A stretch of DNA of 37,212 nucleotides from an uncultured Bacillaceae bacterium (GTDB lineage: Bacteria; Bacillota; Bacilli; Bacillales; Alkalibacillaceae): positions 1 to 37,212 of the forward strand of contig CALGNY010000264.1 in NCBI GenBank assembly GCA_937958375.1, read 5' to 3'. The notes beneath the pieces were generated by a model that was not told the origin of the DNA, did not search any database, and saw only the letters and a program-made list of their open reading frames with translations. A program made the translations under genes and the position numbers. Of the stretch, positions 1 through 8,859 are shown in pieces. Every line of letters starts with the position of its first letter. Position 1 is the stretch's first letter.

Positions 1-48
1 GGTAAAATGGGCGGTTTCCATAAGTATTACTTTGAAGAAATAGAGTAA
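1..48 (+). CDS. 3' end of an unidentified protein gene
   Basis: An open frame enters from the left edge and ends at a TAA at 46-48. The last 15 residues read GKMGGFHKYYFEEIE. It is followed 12 bases later by a strong rho-independent terminator, which supports a real gene end. The fragment is too short to assign to a family. Confidence 0.6.
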   Translation, partial: GKMGGFHKYYFEEIE

Positions 49-60
49 ATGAAATATCAA

Positions 61-97
61 AACTCCAGTTAGTCCGTTTTCTAACTGGAGTTTTTTT
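61..97 (+). terminator. Rho-independent terminator
   Basis: CTCCAGTTAG at 63-72 pairs perfectly with CTAACTGGAG at 81-90, with an 8-nt loop, and is followed by seven T. Flanking AA/TT can extend the stem. It ends the gene entering from the left. Confidence 0.9.
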
Positions 98-202
98 GTT
101 AGGTCCATTATTTTAGGTCGCCAGAATGATGCTCCACGGACTGATGGACTTCTCGATACAAAAAAGTGAGCACCACGACTAATAAAGTATTTCCCAGATC
201 AC

Positions 203-1390
203 CTATATATACTGGTTAGCCAAAAAGATCCCCAACGTTTCTTCATAGATTTCATCAAACTGGCTGAGTGGAAGGGGGTTCGTGCCCCTGCCTAATTCAA
301 CCGTAAATCCTGGTCTTCTGAAATCTTGGATAAACCAATCTTTATATCCGGCATGACTGTCTACATACTGAATGGGAGTGTATCCACTGACACGTTGATA
401 TTCCGCAACGATTTGTTCGGATTCCGGTGGCTCAAGTCCTTCATAACCCCAAAAAATGACTTCCCCTTGCGTATGCAATGCCAAGACACGGTCAAACGAT
501 TGCTCGAGAGCGAGATTATACATCGTCAATGCTTCTGGTTCTGTTAATGGTCCATAGCCCGGAAAGTCTCTCGGTTGTGGAGACCTTGGCTTCCGTTGCT
601 GCTCAATTGACCAGCCTGCCGGAAATTGGTTATTCAAATCAACGCCACGAATGTTTGCCTTCCAAAGATTAAAATTGTCACTTCCGTTGTTGATCTGAAG
701 GACAGATGCTCTGACCGCTTCATCCTGCGGTAAAATGCCTTGAACCAAATCGACGCCATCTGGATTGACCATCGGCACAAATGAAAATCTGACCGTATTA
801 AATAGCACATTCATATCTAAGCCTCGGATTGGTTCTTGGGTTACAATCGAGCGGGCATAATCATCCATGAAAGCCATGATCACATTTGTCGTAATCGATT
901 CATTTGCGTGAAACGAGCCATCCACATGGACTAGCTTGTCTCCGGTCCCCATATGAACTTCATATATCGGCTTCCCGAGAACGGACGTCCCAATCGTCCG
1001 CAATTCAATAAAAGGGTAACGCGAAACCAGTGCCATCAGCTCATCTTCTAATTTTCCGGACGTATAAGCTGTATAAGGGTCAACGATTCGCTGTCTCGTT
1101 AACACCGGAATACGTACCGTTTGACCTACCTGAAGATCTTCAGGTTCAGATTGGTTACTCATGCGGATTAATTCTAAAGGAACGTGGTAACGGTCAGCTA
1201 ATTCAACATATGTTTCACCTACTTGAACGATATGGTCTATTGTTTCATAACCAGGAATGATAATCAGTTGGCCAACTCTTAGCTGCTTCGGGTCTGTAAA
1301 ACGATTGGCAGCAATCAAGATCGGCAGGGGGATTGCAAACGACTGGGATAACCGGTAAAACGTCATTCCTGGTTGCACGAAAATTTCCAA
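203..1390 (-). CDS. LysM-M14 gamma-D-glutamyl-diaminopimelate endopeptidase (ENP1/YqgT-like)
   Basis: Predicted zinc peptidase that cleaves the gamma-D-Glu-diaminopimelate bond of peptidoglycan stem peptides. Two LysM repeats fill residues 4-47 and 51-96. An M14 carboxypeptidase domain follows from about 105 to the end. Zinc ligands are visible as H161 and E164 in FHANE and H306 in LALHTQGE; the catalytic Glu is E365 in FTVELGRG; a substrate-binding NPDG lies at 209-212. There is no signal peptide, as in the spore-associated Lysinibacillus sphaericus endopeptidase I and B. subtilis YqgT, which share this layout and a similar length of about 380-400 residues. The start is a TTG, chosen because GGAGGGG sits five bases upstream and no ATG fits better. 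It stands alone, divergent from the ferredoxin gene. Family assignment is firm; the precise bond cut is inferred from the family. Confidence 0.88.
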   Translation of the reverse strand: MEIFVQPGMTFYRLSQSFAIPLPILIAANRFTDPKQLRVGQLIIIPGYETIDHIVQVGETYVELADRYHVPLELIRMSNQSEPEDLQVGQTVRIPVLTRQRIVDPYTAYTSGKLEDELMALVSRYPFIELRTIGTSVLGKPIYEVHMGTGDKLVHVDGSFHANESITTNVIMAFMDDYARSIVTQEPIRGLDMNVLFNTVRFSFVPMVNPDGVDLVQGILPQDEAVRASVLQINNGSDNFNLWKANIRGVDLNNQFPAGWSIEQQRKPRSPQPRDFPGYGPLTEPEALTMYNLALEQSFDRVLALHTQGEVIFWGYEGLEPPESEQIVAEYQRVSGYTPIQYVDSHAGYKDWFIQDFRRPGFTVELGRGTNPLPLSQFDEIYEETLGIFLANQYI

Positions 1391-1575
1391 TTTAACCCCT
1401 CCAAAATTACAACATGATCAGTAAAACCTCTATCATAGGCTATGCGAATAAATTGTAAGTGTTGCAAGTTCACGAAACTGTCCATATAATTTCCGTAGAC
1501 CTGTTTATTTCTACTTGGTGGTCGTCTAAAATAATGATAAGATAAATACATAGACAAGAATAAGGAGGAATTATT

Positions 1576-1812
1576 GTGGCATTTGTCATTACATCACCTT
1601 GTAAAGATGAAAAAGCTGGTGAATGTGTCGAAGTCTGTCCGGTTGATTGTATTGAGGAAGGAAAAGACATGTTCTATATAGATCCTGATATTTGTATCGA
1701 CTGTGGCGCTTGCGAAGCTGTTTGCCCGGTAGAGGCTATTTATCATGAGGATGAAGTTCCTGAGGAAGAAACTGAATACATCGAGCTAAACAGAAAGTTC
1801 TACCAGGGATAA
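1576..1812 (+). CDS. Seven-iron ferredoxin (3Fe-4S plus 4Fe-4S)
   Basis: Small soluble electron carrier of 78 residues. The cysteines at 9, 17, 21, 25, 40, 43, 46 and 50 match the Azotobacter FdI and Bacillus schlegelii seven-iron pattern offset by one: C9, C17 and C50 would hold a 3Fe-4S cluster, C21, C40, C43 and C46 a 4Fe-4S cluster, and C25 would be free. The long C9-x7-C17 spacing separates it from simple 2[4Fe-4S] ferredoxins, and it is unlike the single-cluster Fer of B. subtilis. The start is GTG, with TAAGGAGG at 1561-1568 at good spacing. It is monocistronic, with a terminator just downstream. Its redox partner cannot be told from the neighbours. Confidence 0.93.
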   Translation: MAFVITSPCKDEKAGECVEVCPVDCIEEGKDMFYIDPDICIDCGACEAVCPVEAIYHEDEVPEEETEYIELNRKFYQG

Positions 1813-1830
1813 CGATTCATTTATAAACGC

Positions 1831-1861
1831 AAGGGGCTGGATGTTTATTCAGCCTCTTTTT
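1831..1861 (+). terminator. Terminator of the ferredoxin gene
   Basis: AAGGGGCTG at 1831-1839 pairs with CAGCCTCTT at 1850-1858 (one G-U pair), with a 10-nt loop, and runs into TTTT. It separates the ferredoxin from the GGDEF gene. Confidence 0.8.
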
Positions 1862-1909
1862 AGTGTATTAATCCAAAAAAAGAAACTTTCAATAAAGTAG
1901 GGGAGCCTC

Positions 1910-2953
1910 ATGATTCAAACCGATAATTTTCGAAAATCGGAACAATATTTTTCATTAGTACGCTGGATTGTATTGATCGGAGTCGCCATTCTAGCTTATC
2001 GTTCAACCTATTTAGATTATTTGGCAGCTCAAGAGGATATGTTTTTGAGCTTTCTTGGATTTGGTGTCATCTATTCACTGATCATCCAATTGATTCTGTG
2101 GATGAAGTCATTCTTCCATAAATTTTATCATGTATTTGCACTCATAACGATTTTAATGGATTTAGTAGTATTTTTATGGCTCATTTCACTGACAGGTGGG
2201 ATCACAAGCCTATTCACACCACTCTTATTGCTTGTCGTCATCCATGGTTTGATTTATTGGCGATTAAAAGGGTTCCTTGTGCTGATTACGATCATCCTGA
2301 TTGGCTTTACCGGTGTCGGTCTTTATCATGAACAATTCATCGATGAATGGAATCTGTGGGTATTTGGATTTCATATGGTTCTTTTATTCCTAGTCGGTGC
2401 GTCTCTTCTACTTGTGACACGAGAACAAAAACCCGAACCGGTTGAAATCAATCATTTTGATGAAGCCATCATGAAAGATCCGCTGACCGGATTATACAAC
2501 CATCGATCATTTCATAATACGACCGAGAAGCTAGTCTCCCATGAACGAAAATTCACACTCATTTTGATAGATATCGATAATTTTGATGAACTGAACCAGA
2601 AATATGGTTATGTTATTGGAGACCATATCCTGACAGCTTTTGGGCATACCCTTCGTCACTCCGTATCACGAACCGACGGGTACAGCTTCCGATACGGTGG
2701 AGAAGATTTTGCCGTATTATCCTTTTTAACAAACCAACAGGAAATCGAAAAAGCAATAACCTACTGGAACAACGATTTCAATTCAAATTTGGAGTCAATT
2801 GAAGATTATGATGGAGAATGGATCACATTAAGCTATGGGATTGCCGTTCACGAGAAAAATGAAACAAAAGAACAACTGTTAAATCGAGCAAACCTTCATT
2901 TGCGACAGGCAAAAGAACGAGGAAAAAACCAAGCTGTTTTTGATCACGCTTGA
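1910..2953 (+). CDS. Membrane GGDEF protein, probable diguanylate cyclase
   Basis: Protein of 347 residues. The first 170 or so hold five to six hydrophobic segments forming a membrane domain that I do not recognise as a named sensor. A GGDEF domain fills residues about 185-345: DPLTGLYNHRSF at its start, the metal-binding IDIDNFDELN, and the signature GGEDF at 263-267. GGEDF is an active-type variant (GG[DE][DE]F), so synthesis of c-di-GMP is plausible. The usual RxxD inhibitory site ending five residues before GGEDF is not present (the stretch reads SRTDGYSFRY), so product inhibition through that site is unlikely. ATG follows a TAGGGGAG ribosome site. The dynamin gene begins 26 bases after the stop, so the two are probably co-transcribed. 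The signal sensed is unknown. Confidence 0.88.
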   Translation: MIQTDNFRKSEQYFSLVRWIVLIGVAILAYRSTYLDYLAAQEDMFLSFLGFGVIYSLIIQLILWMKSFFHKFYHVFALITILMDLVVFLWLISLTGGITSLFTPLLLLVVIHGLIYWRLKGFLVLITIILIGFTGVGLYHEQFIDEWNLWVFGFHMVLLFLVGASLLLVTREQKPEPVEINHFDEAIMKDPLTGLYNHRSFHNTTEKLVSHERKFTLILIDIDNFDELNQKYGYVIGDHILTAFGHTLRHSVSRTDGYSFRYGGEDFAVLSFLTNQQEIEKAITYWNNDFNSNLESIEDYDGEWITLSYGIAVHEKNETKEQLLNRANLHLRQAKERGKNQAVFDHA

Positions 2954-2979
2954 AATACAGAAGGCTAGGGGAACGAGAA

Positions 2980-5900
2980 ATGATAGATCAACGAACCAAC
3001 GAGCGAATTCATTTTGATCCATTAATTGAGATATTAAATCATGACCAACACGAAGCGTTAAAGCATAAAGTCATTGAATTATACGAAAAATGGCGGAAGA
3101 AAGAAGTGACCATTGGCTTTACGGGGCATTTTTCAGCCGGGAAATCTTCGATGATCAATGCGTTACTGAACGAAACCATTTTACCTTCCAGTCCGATTCC
3201 AACGAGTGCCAACATTGTGGAGATTCGCTCTGGTGAAGAAAATGTCATTTATCAAATGTATGATGGCACGTATACCGAAGACGACGAAGTAAACGAAGAG
3301 CGGATCCAACAGTTATCCAAAAATGGAGAAGTCGTCGAATCTGTCCATATTTATAAACCGAATGCCTTTATCAAAAATCAGATCACACTCATGGACACAC
3401 CGGGGATTGATTCTTCGGATGATGCAGAATTCGACCGGACGTTAAGTAAAGTGCACTTGATTGATTTGTTTGTGTACGTTATGGACTATAATCACGTCTT
3501 GTCCGAAGTGAACTTTCGATTCTTGAAGGAACTGGAGCGTAGAGGCGTTCCTTATTTTGTCGTGATCAACCAAATCGATAAACACCAGGAAGAGGAACTC
3601 CTTTTTGATTCCTATAAACAGCGGTTGCGTGTGAGCTACGGAGAGTGGGATCTTTCCCCGGATGAAATATTTTACACGTCGCTTAAAAATTATGATTTGC
3701 CACTCAATCAATTCGATTCATTTAAGCAATCATTAGTGAAACAAATGGATGCATTGCCGAATCGTTTGAGTCAAAAAATTAAGCGAGAACTTTCTCTCAT
3801 CATCGAAGAGTGGAAAAGCGAAGCAACCGGAAACACAGGACAAGAAGAGCTACTGAATCGTTTACAACTCATCGAGGAGCAAAAACGTCGGTTAGTCGAG
3901 ACGATGGACGGTTATGAACAAACACTTCGAGACGAATTGAACAATGTATTGGCGAATGCATATTTAATGACATTCGACACACGTGAATTGGCGAAATCCT
4001 TCCTAGAATCACAGCAGCAGAATTTCAAGGTCGGTGGTCTGTTTTCCAAGAAAAAGACGGAAGCCGCCAAAAAGGAACGGATTGAGCAATTTTTAAATAA
4101 ACTGAACGAACGGATCCAATCCGAGATGGTTTGGGCGATCAGAGCTCACTTAGAAGAGGTCATTCACGATCTTTCAAGTGAAAAGGACCTCATGCAACAA
4201 ATCCAACGTTATTCGTTTACGGCCGATGAGCAGTTGATACAGAGTGAAGTAAATCCTTCTGCACAAGTGACCGGGGATTATGTATTACTTTACACAAAAG
4301 CTTTGCAGCAAGAAATACAGCGTCAAATGATGCGCACCGTGCAACCACTCATTCGAGCCATTCAAGAACGAAAGCTTGATGAGTATCAAAAGCAATATGA
4401 CCAATTGAAAGAGGAAGAGGCAGACATACTGACCCAAACCAACCAAGATGTCGTTTCAGAAATAAACAAAAAAATTGAACAGTTGCATGAGCGGATGTAT
4501 GCTCCGCTAGTTCAGGGAGAAAATGAGTTAAGTGAGGCGACCTATCAGGAAGTTTTGTCAAAACGATCGAAAAAAGGATTACATCAACTCCTTGAAGCAA
4601 CTAAGGTGGAAGAGGCAGAAGAAGGCAAGGCTGCATCGGTAGTTCATGAAGATCAAGCGACTCTACTCGATTATCAACAAATCGAAAAAGAAGTTCAAAC
4701 AATCGTCGAGGAATCTAAGTCACTGCCTTTGGTCAAAACGATTGTGTCCAGATTGGAAAATCGGTTAAACCAGGTGATCGACCAAGAATATACGGTTGCC
4801 TTGTTTGGGGCGTTTAGTGCAGGGAAGTCTTCTTTCGCTAATATCTTATTAGGGAATCAATTGCTTCCGGTTTCACCAAACCCGACGACTGCCGCTATCA
4901 ATAAAATACGTCCAACGTCAAAAGAACATTCGCATGGTACGGTCTTCGTCCATTTTAAGTCTGATGAAATGATGCAAGAGCAACTGCAACAAATATTGGC
5001 TCCTTTCACGAAAAGACGTTTTACGAGTCTGAATGAAATCACCAAATTCCTCACGAAAGAATGGGGGACGCTCCGCATGTATTTGGAGCGTACAGAAGCA
5101 TCGTTTATCGATGCCTATCTTAAAGGGATCCAGCAGGCCAAAACATGGCTGAGCCAAACAAAAACAGAGTCGTTAGATACATTTTCCGATTATGTGACAA
5201 AAGAGCACATCTCTTGCTTTGTTCATGAGGTTGAAATCTTTTACGATTGTCCGTTGACCGAAGAAGGAATAACCCTTGTCGACACGCCGGGTGCAGATTC
5301 CATCCACGCCAGACATACGAATGTTTCCCTGCAATACATTAAGCAAGCAGATGTCATTTTATATGTAAATTATTATAATCATGCATTTTCACGAGCGGAT
5401 CGTGAATTTTTGGGGCAGCTCGGCCGAATGAGTCAAACGATGACAGCCGGGAAGATGTTTTTTATTTTGAATGCCGCTGATTTAGCTGATTCCAGTACTG
5501 AATTAGATGATGTGAAAAAATACTTGGATGACCAATTAACACAATATGGAATCGAACAGCCTACCATCTTTCCGATTTCCAGCAAACAATTATCACAACC
5601 CGACCCAACTGAACAATCGATTGAACAATACCGGGCACTTGAGACGGTTTTCAATCATTTCATGGAATACGAAGTAAAAGAAATTGTCTTCCAAAACCTG
5701 ATCGGGGAACTGAAACAGTTGGATCAATTCATCCTCGATACCATTGATGGGGCTAAACAAAATCCAGAACAACAGCGAGCCCAAATCGATGAAGACAAAC
5801 GTGACCGCGATCAATTGGAGAATGAACTCAATCGCTATGATGACGGTGTACAACAAAATACACTTTCACAGGAAATTACCGAATTGACGCATTATCTTTC

Positions 5901-6543
5901 TGAACGTCTTGACATTCAATCCATCGAATGGTTAAAAGAAGCGATTAATCCAGCAACCATTCAATCAAATGGCCGAAAAGGAAAAGAAGAGCTGGAACAA
6001 TCAATCCAACAGACTGTACAACTAGTGAAACAGAAACTGAGCAAAGAGTTTTACCAAATCGACTTATTGTTGGATGACCAGATGAACCGATTGAAAAATC
6101 ACTTGATTGATGAATTAAACGAAATTACGAAGATGTATTTTCCTCAGGAGAAGCTCTTTTTCGAAACGGAAGATTTTACGGGAACCGAGATGCCTGATAT
6201 TCCATTCGATATGGAAGCGAATGACGTCAAGCATTTTCTCAAATATTTCAAAAACAAAAAGGATTTCTTTGAAGGCGATGGACGCGATCAGCTGTTTGAG
6301 GATATGACAGCTTGGATCGGAAACCAGAAGACAGACACCATCAAACGATTTACGATAGTTCTTAGCGAGGCCTATCATAAGAATCTGGAAGTAACCAAAA
6401 AGAACCTTATTCAAGAGCTGCTCGATAACCTGGACACACTTCGTGAGAATAAAGAAATGATCTTTAAAAATCAGGAAGTCATCCAGAATTTAGAACAATT
6501 ACAGAAGAAGATTTCCACCATGAAGTTGGAACACAACCTATAA
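2980..6543 (+). CDS. dynA: Double dynamin-like GTPase DynA
   Basis: Large bacterial dynamin of 1187 residues made of two fused dynamin units, the length and layout of B. subtilis DynA (YpbR). Unit one has a P-loop GHFSAGKSS at 49-57, G3 DTPG at 139-142 and G4 NQID at 197-200. Unit two has AFSAGKSS at 611-618, DTPG at 768-771 and NAAD at 831-834. Long helical, Glu/Gln-rich stretches after each GTPase are the stalk regions. The family tethers and fuses membranes on the cytoplasmic face and helps cells withstand membrane damage by phage or pore formers. The frame is open from a TTG at 2950 overlapping the GGDEF stop, but that codon lacks a ribosome site; the ATG at 2980 has TAGGGGA eight bases upstream and is chosen. 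Confidence 0.93.
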   Translation: MIDQRTNERIHFDPLIEILNHDQHEALKHKVIELYEKWRKKEVTIGFTGHFSAGKSSMINALLNETILPSSPIPTSANIVEIRSGEENVIYQMYDGTYTEDDEVNEERIQQLSKNGEVVESVHIYKPNAFIKNQITLMDTPGIDSSDDAEFDRTLSKVHLIDLFVYVMDYNHVLSEVNFRFLKELERRGVPYFVVINQIDKHQEEELLFDSYKQRLRVSYGEWDLSPDEIFYTSLKNYDLPLNQFDSFKQSLVKQMDALPNRLSQKIKRELSLIIEEWKSEATGNTGQEELLNRLQLIEEQKRRLVETMDGYEQTLRDELNNVLANAYLMTFDTRELAKSFLESQQQNFKVGGLFSKKKTEAAKKERIEQFLNKLNERIQSEMVWAIRAHLEEVIHDLSSEKDLMQQIQRYSFTADEQLIQSEVNPSAQVTGDYVLLYTKALQQEIQRQMMRTVQPLIRAIQERKLDEYQKQYDQLKEEEADILTQTNQDVVSEINKKIEQLHERMYAPLVQGENELSEATYQEVLSKRSKKGLHQLLEATKVEEAEEGKAASVVHEDQATLLDYQQIEKEVQTIVEESKSLPLVKTIVSRLENRLNQVIDQEYTVALFGAFSAGKSSFANILLGNQLLPVSPNPTTAAINKIRPTSKEHSHGTVFVHFKSDEMMQEQLQQILAPFTKRRFTSLNEITKFLTKEWGTLRMYLERTEASFIDAYLKGIQQAKTWLSQTKTESLDTFSDYVTKEHISCFVHEVEIFYDCPLTEEGITLVDTPGADSIHARHTNVSLQYIKQADVILYVNYYNHAFSRADREFLGQLGRMSQTMTAGKMFFILNAADLADSSTELDDVKKYLDDQLTQYGIEQPTIFPISSKQLSQPDPTEQSIEQYRALETVFNHFMEYEVKEIVFQNLIGELKQLDQFILDTIDGAKQNPEQQRAQIDEDKRDRDQLENELNRYDDGVQQNTLSQEITELTHYLSERLDIQSIEWLKEAINPATIQSNGRKGKEELEQSIQQTVQLVKQKLSKEFYQIDLLLDDQMNRLKNHLIDELNEITKMYFPQEKLFFETEDFTGTEMPDIPFDMEANDVKHFLKYFKNKKDFFEGDGRDQLFEDMTAWIGNQKTDTIKRFTIVLSEAYHKNLEVTKKNLIQELLDNLDTLRENKEMIFKNQEVIQNLEQLQKKISTMKLEHNL

Positions 6544-6552
6544 GAAAGAGAA

Positions 6553-6581
6553 TCGACAAAGTAGACTATTTGATTTATACT
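6553..6581 (+). promoter_or_regulatory. SigA-type promoter upstream of the S9 peptidase gene
   Basis: TCGACA at 6553-6558 and TATACT at 6576-6581 are separated by 17 bases, each one mismatch from consensus. It lies just after the dynA stop and upstream of a terminator-like hairpin, so the hairpin would fall in the 5' leader of the downstream mRNA. Confidence 0.5.
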
Positions 6582-6594
6582 ATTCTTAATCTTT

Positions 6595-6636
6595 AAAAGA
6601 GGCAGGACAATTTCATGTTGTCCAGACCTCTTTTTA
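6595..6636 (+). terminator. Rho-independent terminator, or leader attenuator
   Basis: AAAAGAGG at 6595-6602 pairs with CCTCTTTT, and GGACAA pairs with TTGTCC around a short loop, with a small internal mismatch and a T-run after the stem. It could end dynA transcription, but it also lies between the predicted promoter at 6553-6581 and the next ribosome site, so it could act as an attenuator. Confidence 0.8.
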
Positions 6637-6655
6637 TTATCTAAGGGGGATACAT

Positions 6656-8656
6656 ATGACTGATCGTCAATTGATGCAAGCAGAAGACCTATTTCGCATT
6701 TCATCCGTTTCCGACCCACGATTTTCACCAAATGGAGAAGAAGCGCTTTTCATTCGTACAGAATTGGATGAGGAGAAAAATACGTACGTTTCCAATCTAT
6801 ATCATTGGGATAAAAAAACAAACGCCGTGAGAAAATGGACGCACGGAAAAGATCGAATCTCTGGTGTCCGTTGGTCTCCGGATGGAAAAGATTTTTTGTT
6901 TTTATCTACGCGGAATGAGAAAAATCAAGTTTATATCATGCCGGCAGAAGGTGGGGAAGCCAAACAGGTAACAGATGAAGAGAAGGGCGTTAGCGAAGCG
7001 TTTTTCTCTCCTGATGGAAAGAAAATCCTTTATCATGTATCTGCTGAAAAAGAGGCAGAAAAAGACGATGACAAGGATTCTGGTGAAGCCAAAGAGGATA
7101 AGAAACTTCCACAGCCACAAATCATCGAGCGAATGAAATACAAAGCAGATGGTGTAGGGCTATTGAAAGAATCGTATCAGCAAATCAAAATTCTGAATCT
7201 AGATACAGAAGAATCAGAAACCGTATTAAAAGGCCACCAAAACTATTCGGCTATGGAATGGATGCCTGATGGAAAATCATTTTTCTATGTTACCGATGGT
7301 GAGACCGATCAGGATTTTAATTTTAATATGGACTTATATCGTTACGATTTGGAAGAAGAGAAATCAACTTTGATTGAAACGGAAGAAGGTTATGTCGCAG
7401 GACTCCGTGTATCTCCAAACGGCAAGCAGATGTTATTTACTGAAATGGCAAGAACGTATGAAAATGCGACGCACACTGAACTTTATCATTATGATTTGGA
7501 AACTGGCGTAAAAACATGCCTGACAGAAGGGTTGAATGCTCCTGTGGGTGACTTTGTCGCTGCTGACATCCAACAGCAAGTAGTGTTACAGCTAACCGTA
7601 TGGGCAAATGATCGTGACTTTTACTTCCCTGTATCTACCAATGGCAACGTGGTTTTATACTATGGGAATGTGGACGGAGAGTTATATCCAGCGCTACAAG
7701 ACGATTTTCATATTTATGGTTTTGATATTGATGGCAATGATCAAAAAGCAATGCTGACAATCAGTCGGCCAACTAGCCCGAGTGAAGTTTATCTACTCGA
7801 TATACCTTCTGGCGAACTTCAACAAATTACTGATTTCCATCAAGAGTTCTTGAATGAAACAATCGTTGTAGATCCAGAACCAATTTCTTATACTAGCAAG
7901 GATGATTGGACGGTTCACGGATGGTTTATGAAACCTGCTACTTATCAAGAGGGACAAAAATATCCGATGATCGTCAACATTCATGGTGGGCCACATGCTT
8001 TTTATGCAAATACATTCTTCCATGAAATGCAGTTGCTGGCGGCGAAAGGATACGCTGTGTTATATGTAAATCCACGAGGTAGTCACAGCTACAGCCAGGA
8101 ATTCGTCGATGCTGTCCGTGGGGATTATGGAAACGGCGATTATCAAGACATCATGCACGGGGTCGACTTTATTACCGAGAAATATGCGTGGATTGATCAA
8201 GACCGTTTAGGTGTTACAGGCGGAAGTTATGGTGGATTTATGACCAACTGGATCGTTGGCCATACCAACCGCTTCAAAGCCGCGGTGACTCAGCGAAGTA
8301 TTTCAAACTGGATTAGCTTTAGGGGAGTCAGTGACATCGGTTATTATTTCAGTGACTGGCAGATCCAAGCCGAGTTCAGCGATATCGAGAAGCTTTGGAA
8401 GCATTCACCGATCGCCTATGTCGATCAAATGGAGACGCCGCTTCTGATTATTCACAATGAAAATGATTTCCGTTGTCCAATAGAGCAAGCAGAGCAGTTG
8501 TTTATAGCGTTGAAATATCGTAAACAACAAACAAAATTCGTTCGATTCCCAGAAGCAGACCATAATCTATCTCGAACTGGGAAGCCGAACTTAAGAATCG
8601 AACGACTTAATCAAATTGTTGGTTGGTTTGATGACTATTTGCGGGATAATAACTAG
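6656..8656 (+). CDS. S9 family prolyl-oligopeptidase/acylaminoacyl-peptidase (YuxL-like)
   Basis: Cytoplasmic serine peptidase of 666 residues with no signal peptide. The N-terminal part (about 20-390) is a TolB/WD40-like beta-propeller with repeated SPDGK-type turns; an acidic low-complexity insert lies near 135-155. The C-terminal alpha/beta hydrolase carries the oxyanion-region HGGPH, the nucleophile in GGSYGGF (S524), the acid in HNENDF (D604) and the base in EADHNL (H636), in the order and spacing usual for S9C. The family removes acylated or other N-terminal residues from short peptides and is thought to serve peptide turnover. Length and layout match B. subtilis YuxL. ATG follows AAGGGGGA. 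It is transcribed alone, from the promoter at 6553-6581 or by read-through. Confidence 0.92.
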   Translation: MTDRQLMQAEDLFRISSVSDPRFSPNGEEALFIRTELDEEKNTYVSNLYHWDKKTNAVRKWTHGKDRISGVRWSPDGKDFLFLSTRNEKNQVYIMPAEGGEAKQVTDEEKGVSEAFFSPDGKKILYHVSAEKEAEKDDDKDSGEAKEDKKLPQPQIIERMKYKADGVGLLKESYQQIKILNLDTEESETVLKGHQNYSAMEWMPDGKSFFYVTDGETDQDFNFNMDLYRYDLEEEKSTLIETEEGYVAGLRVSPNGKQMLFTEMARTYENATHTELYHYDLETGVKTCLTEGLNAPVGDFVAADIQQQVVLQLTVWANDRDFYFPVSTNGNVVLYYGNVDGELYPALQDDFHIYGFDIDGNDQKAMLTISRPTSPSEVYLLDIPSGELQQITDFHQEFLNETIVVDPEPISYTSKDDWTVHGWFMKPATYQEGQKYPMIVNIHGGPHAFYANTFFHEMQLLAAKGYAVLYVNPRGSHSYSQEFVDAVRGDYGNGDYQDIMHGVDFITEKYAWIDQDRLGVTGGSYGGFMTNWIVGHTNRFKAAVTQRSISNWISFRGVSDIGYYFSDWQIQAEFSDIEKLWKHSPIAYVDQMETPLLIIHNENDFRCPIEQAEQLFIALKYRKQQTKFVRFPEADHNLSRTGKPNLRIERLNQIVGWFDDYLRDNN

Positions 8657-8680
8657 AGGGACTTAATTACGGACTTGATT

Positions 8681-8810
8681 AAACAGCAGTTTGTGTACTC
8701 ATTCAGTGAAATCACAAAATAAGTGAACGATAAACCACGGTTTGTGTACTTAATCTAGGAAATAGCAAAATAAGTCAATATTAAATAACGGTTCATGCAC
8801 GAATCATAAA
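8681..8810. repeat. Degenerate 51-nt tandem repeat, about 2.5 copies
   Basis: Unit one is 8681-8731, unit two 8732-8782, and a partial third starts at 8783. Units one and two agree at 37 of 51 positions without gaps; shared blocks include GTTTGTGTACT and CAAAATAAGT. The third copy keeps AAA..ACGGTT. There is no open frame of note here, and the tract lies between two convergent genes. Confidence 0.75.
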
Positions 8811-8812
8811 CG

Positions 8813-8850
8813 AGCGGGTAATACCAACTTCTATGGTATTACCCGCTATC
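8813..8850. terminator. Bidirectional hairpin between convergent genes
   Basis: AGCGGGTAATACCA at 8813-8826 pairs perfectly over 14 bp with 8834-8847 around a 7-nt loop. The T-runs on either side are weak (ATCTTTT on the plus strand). It most likely ends msrA transcription and perhaps that of the S9 peptidase gene. Confidence 0.7.
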
Positions 8851-8859
8851 TTTTGATCG

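Noticed and set aside
2950..2979. TTG start for dynA overlapping the GGDEF stop codon
   Set aside because: No ribosome site lies before it; TAGGGGA sits correctly before the ATG at 2980.
8681..8810. CRISPR array
   Set aside because: The units are contiguous and degenerate with no conserved repeat alternating with unique spacers, and no cas genes are nearby. The same holds for the 33-nt repeats.
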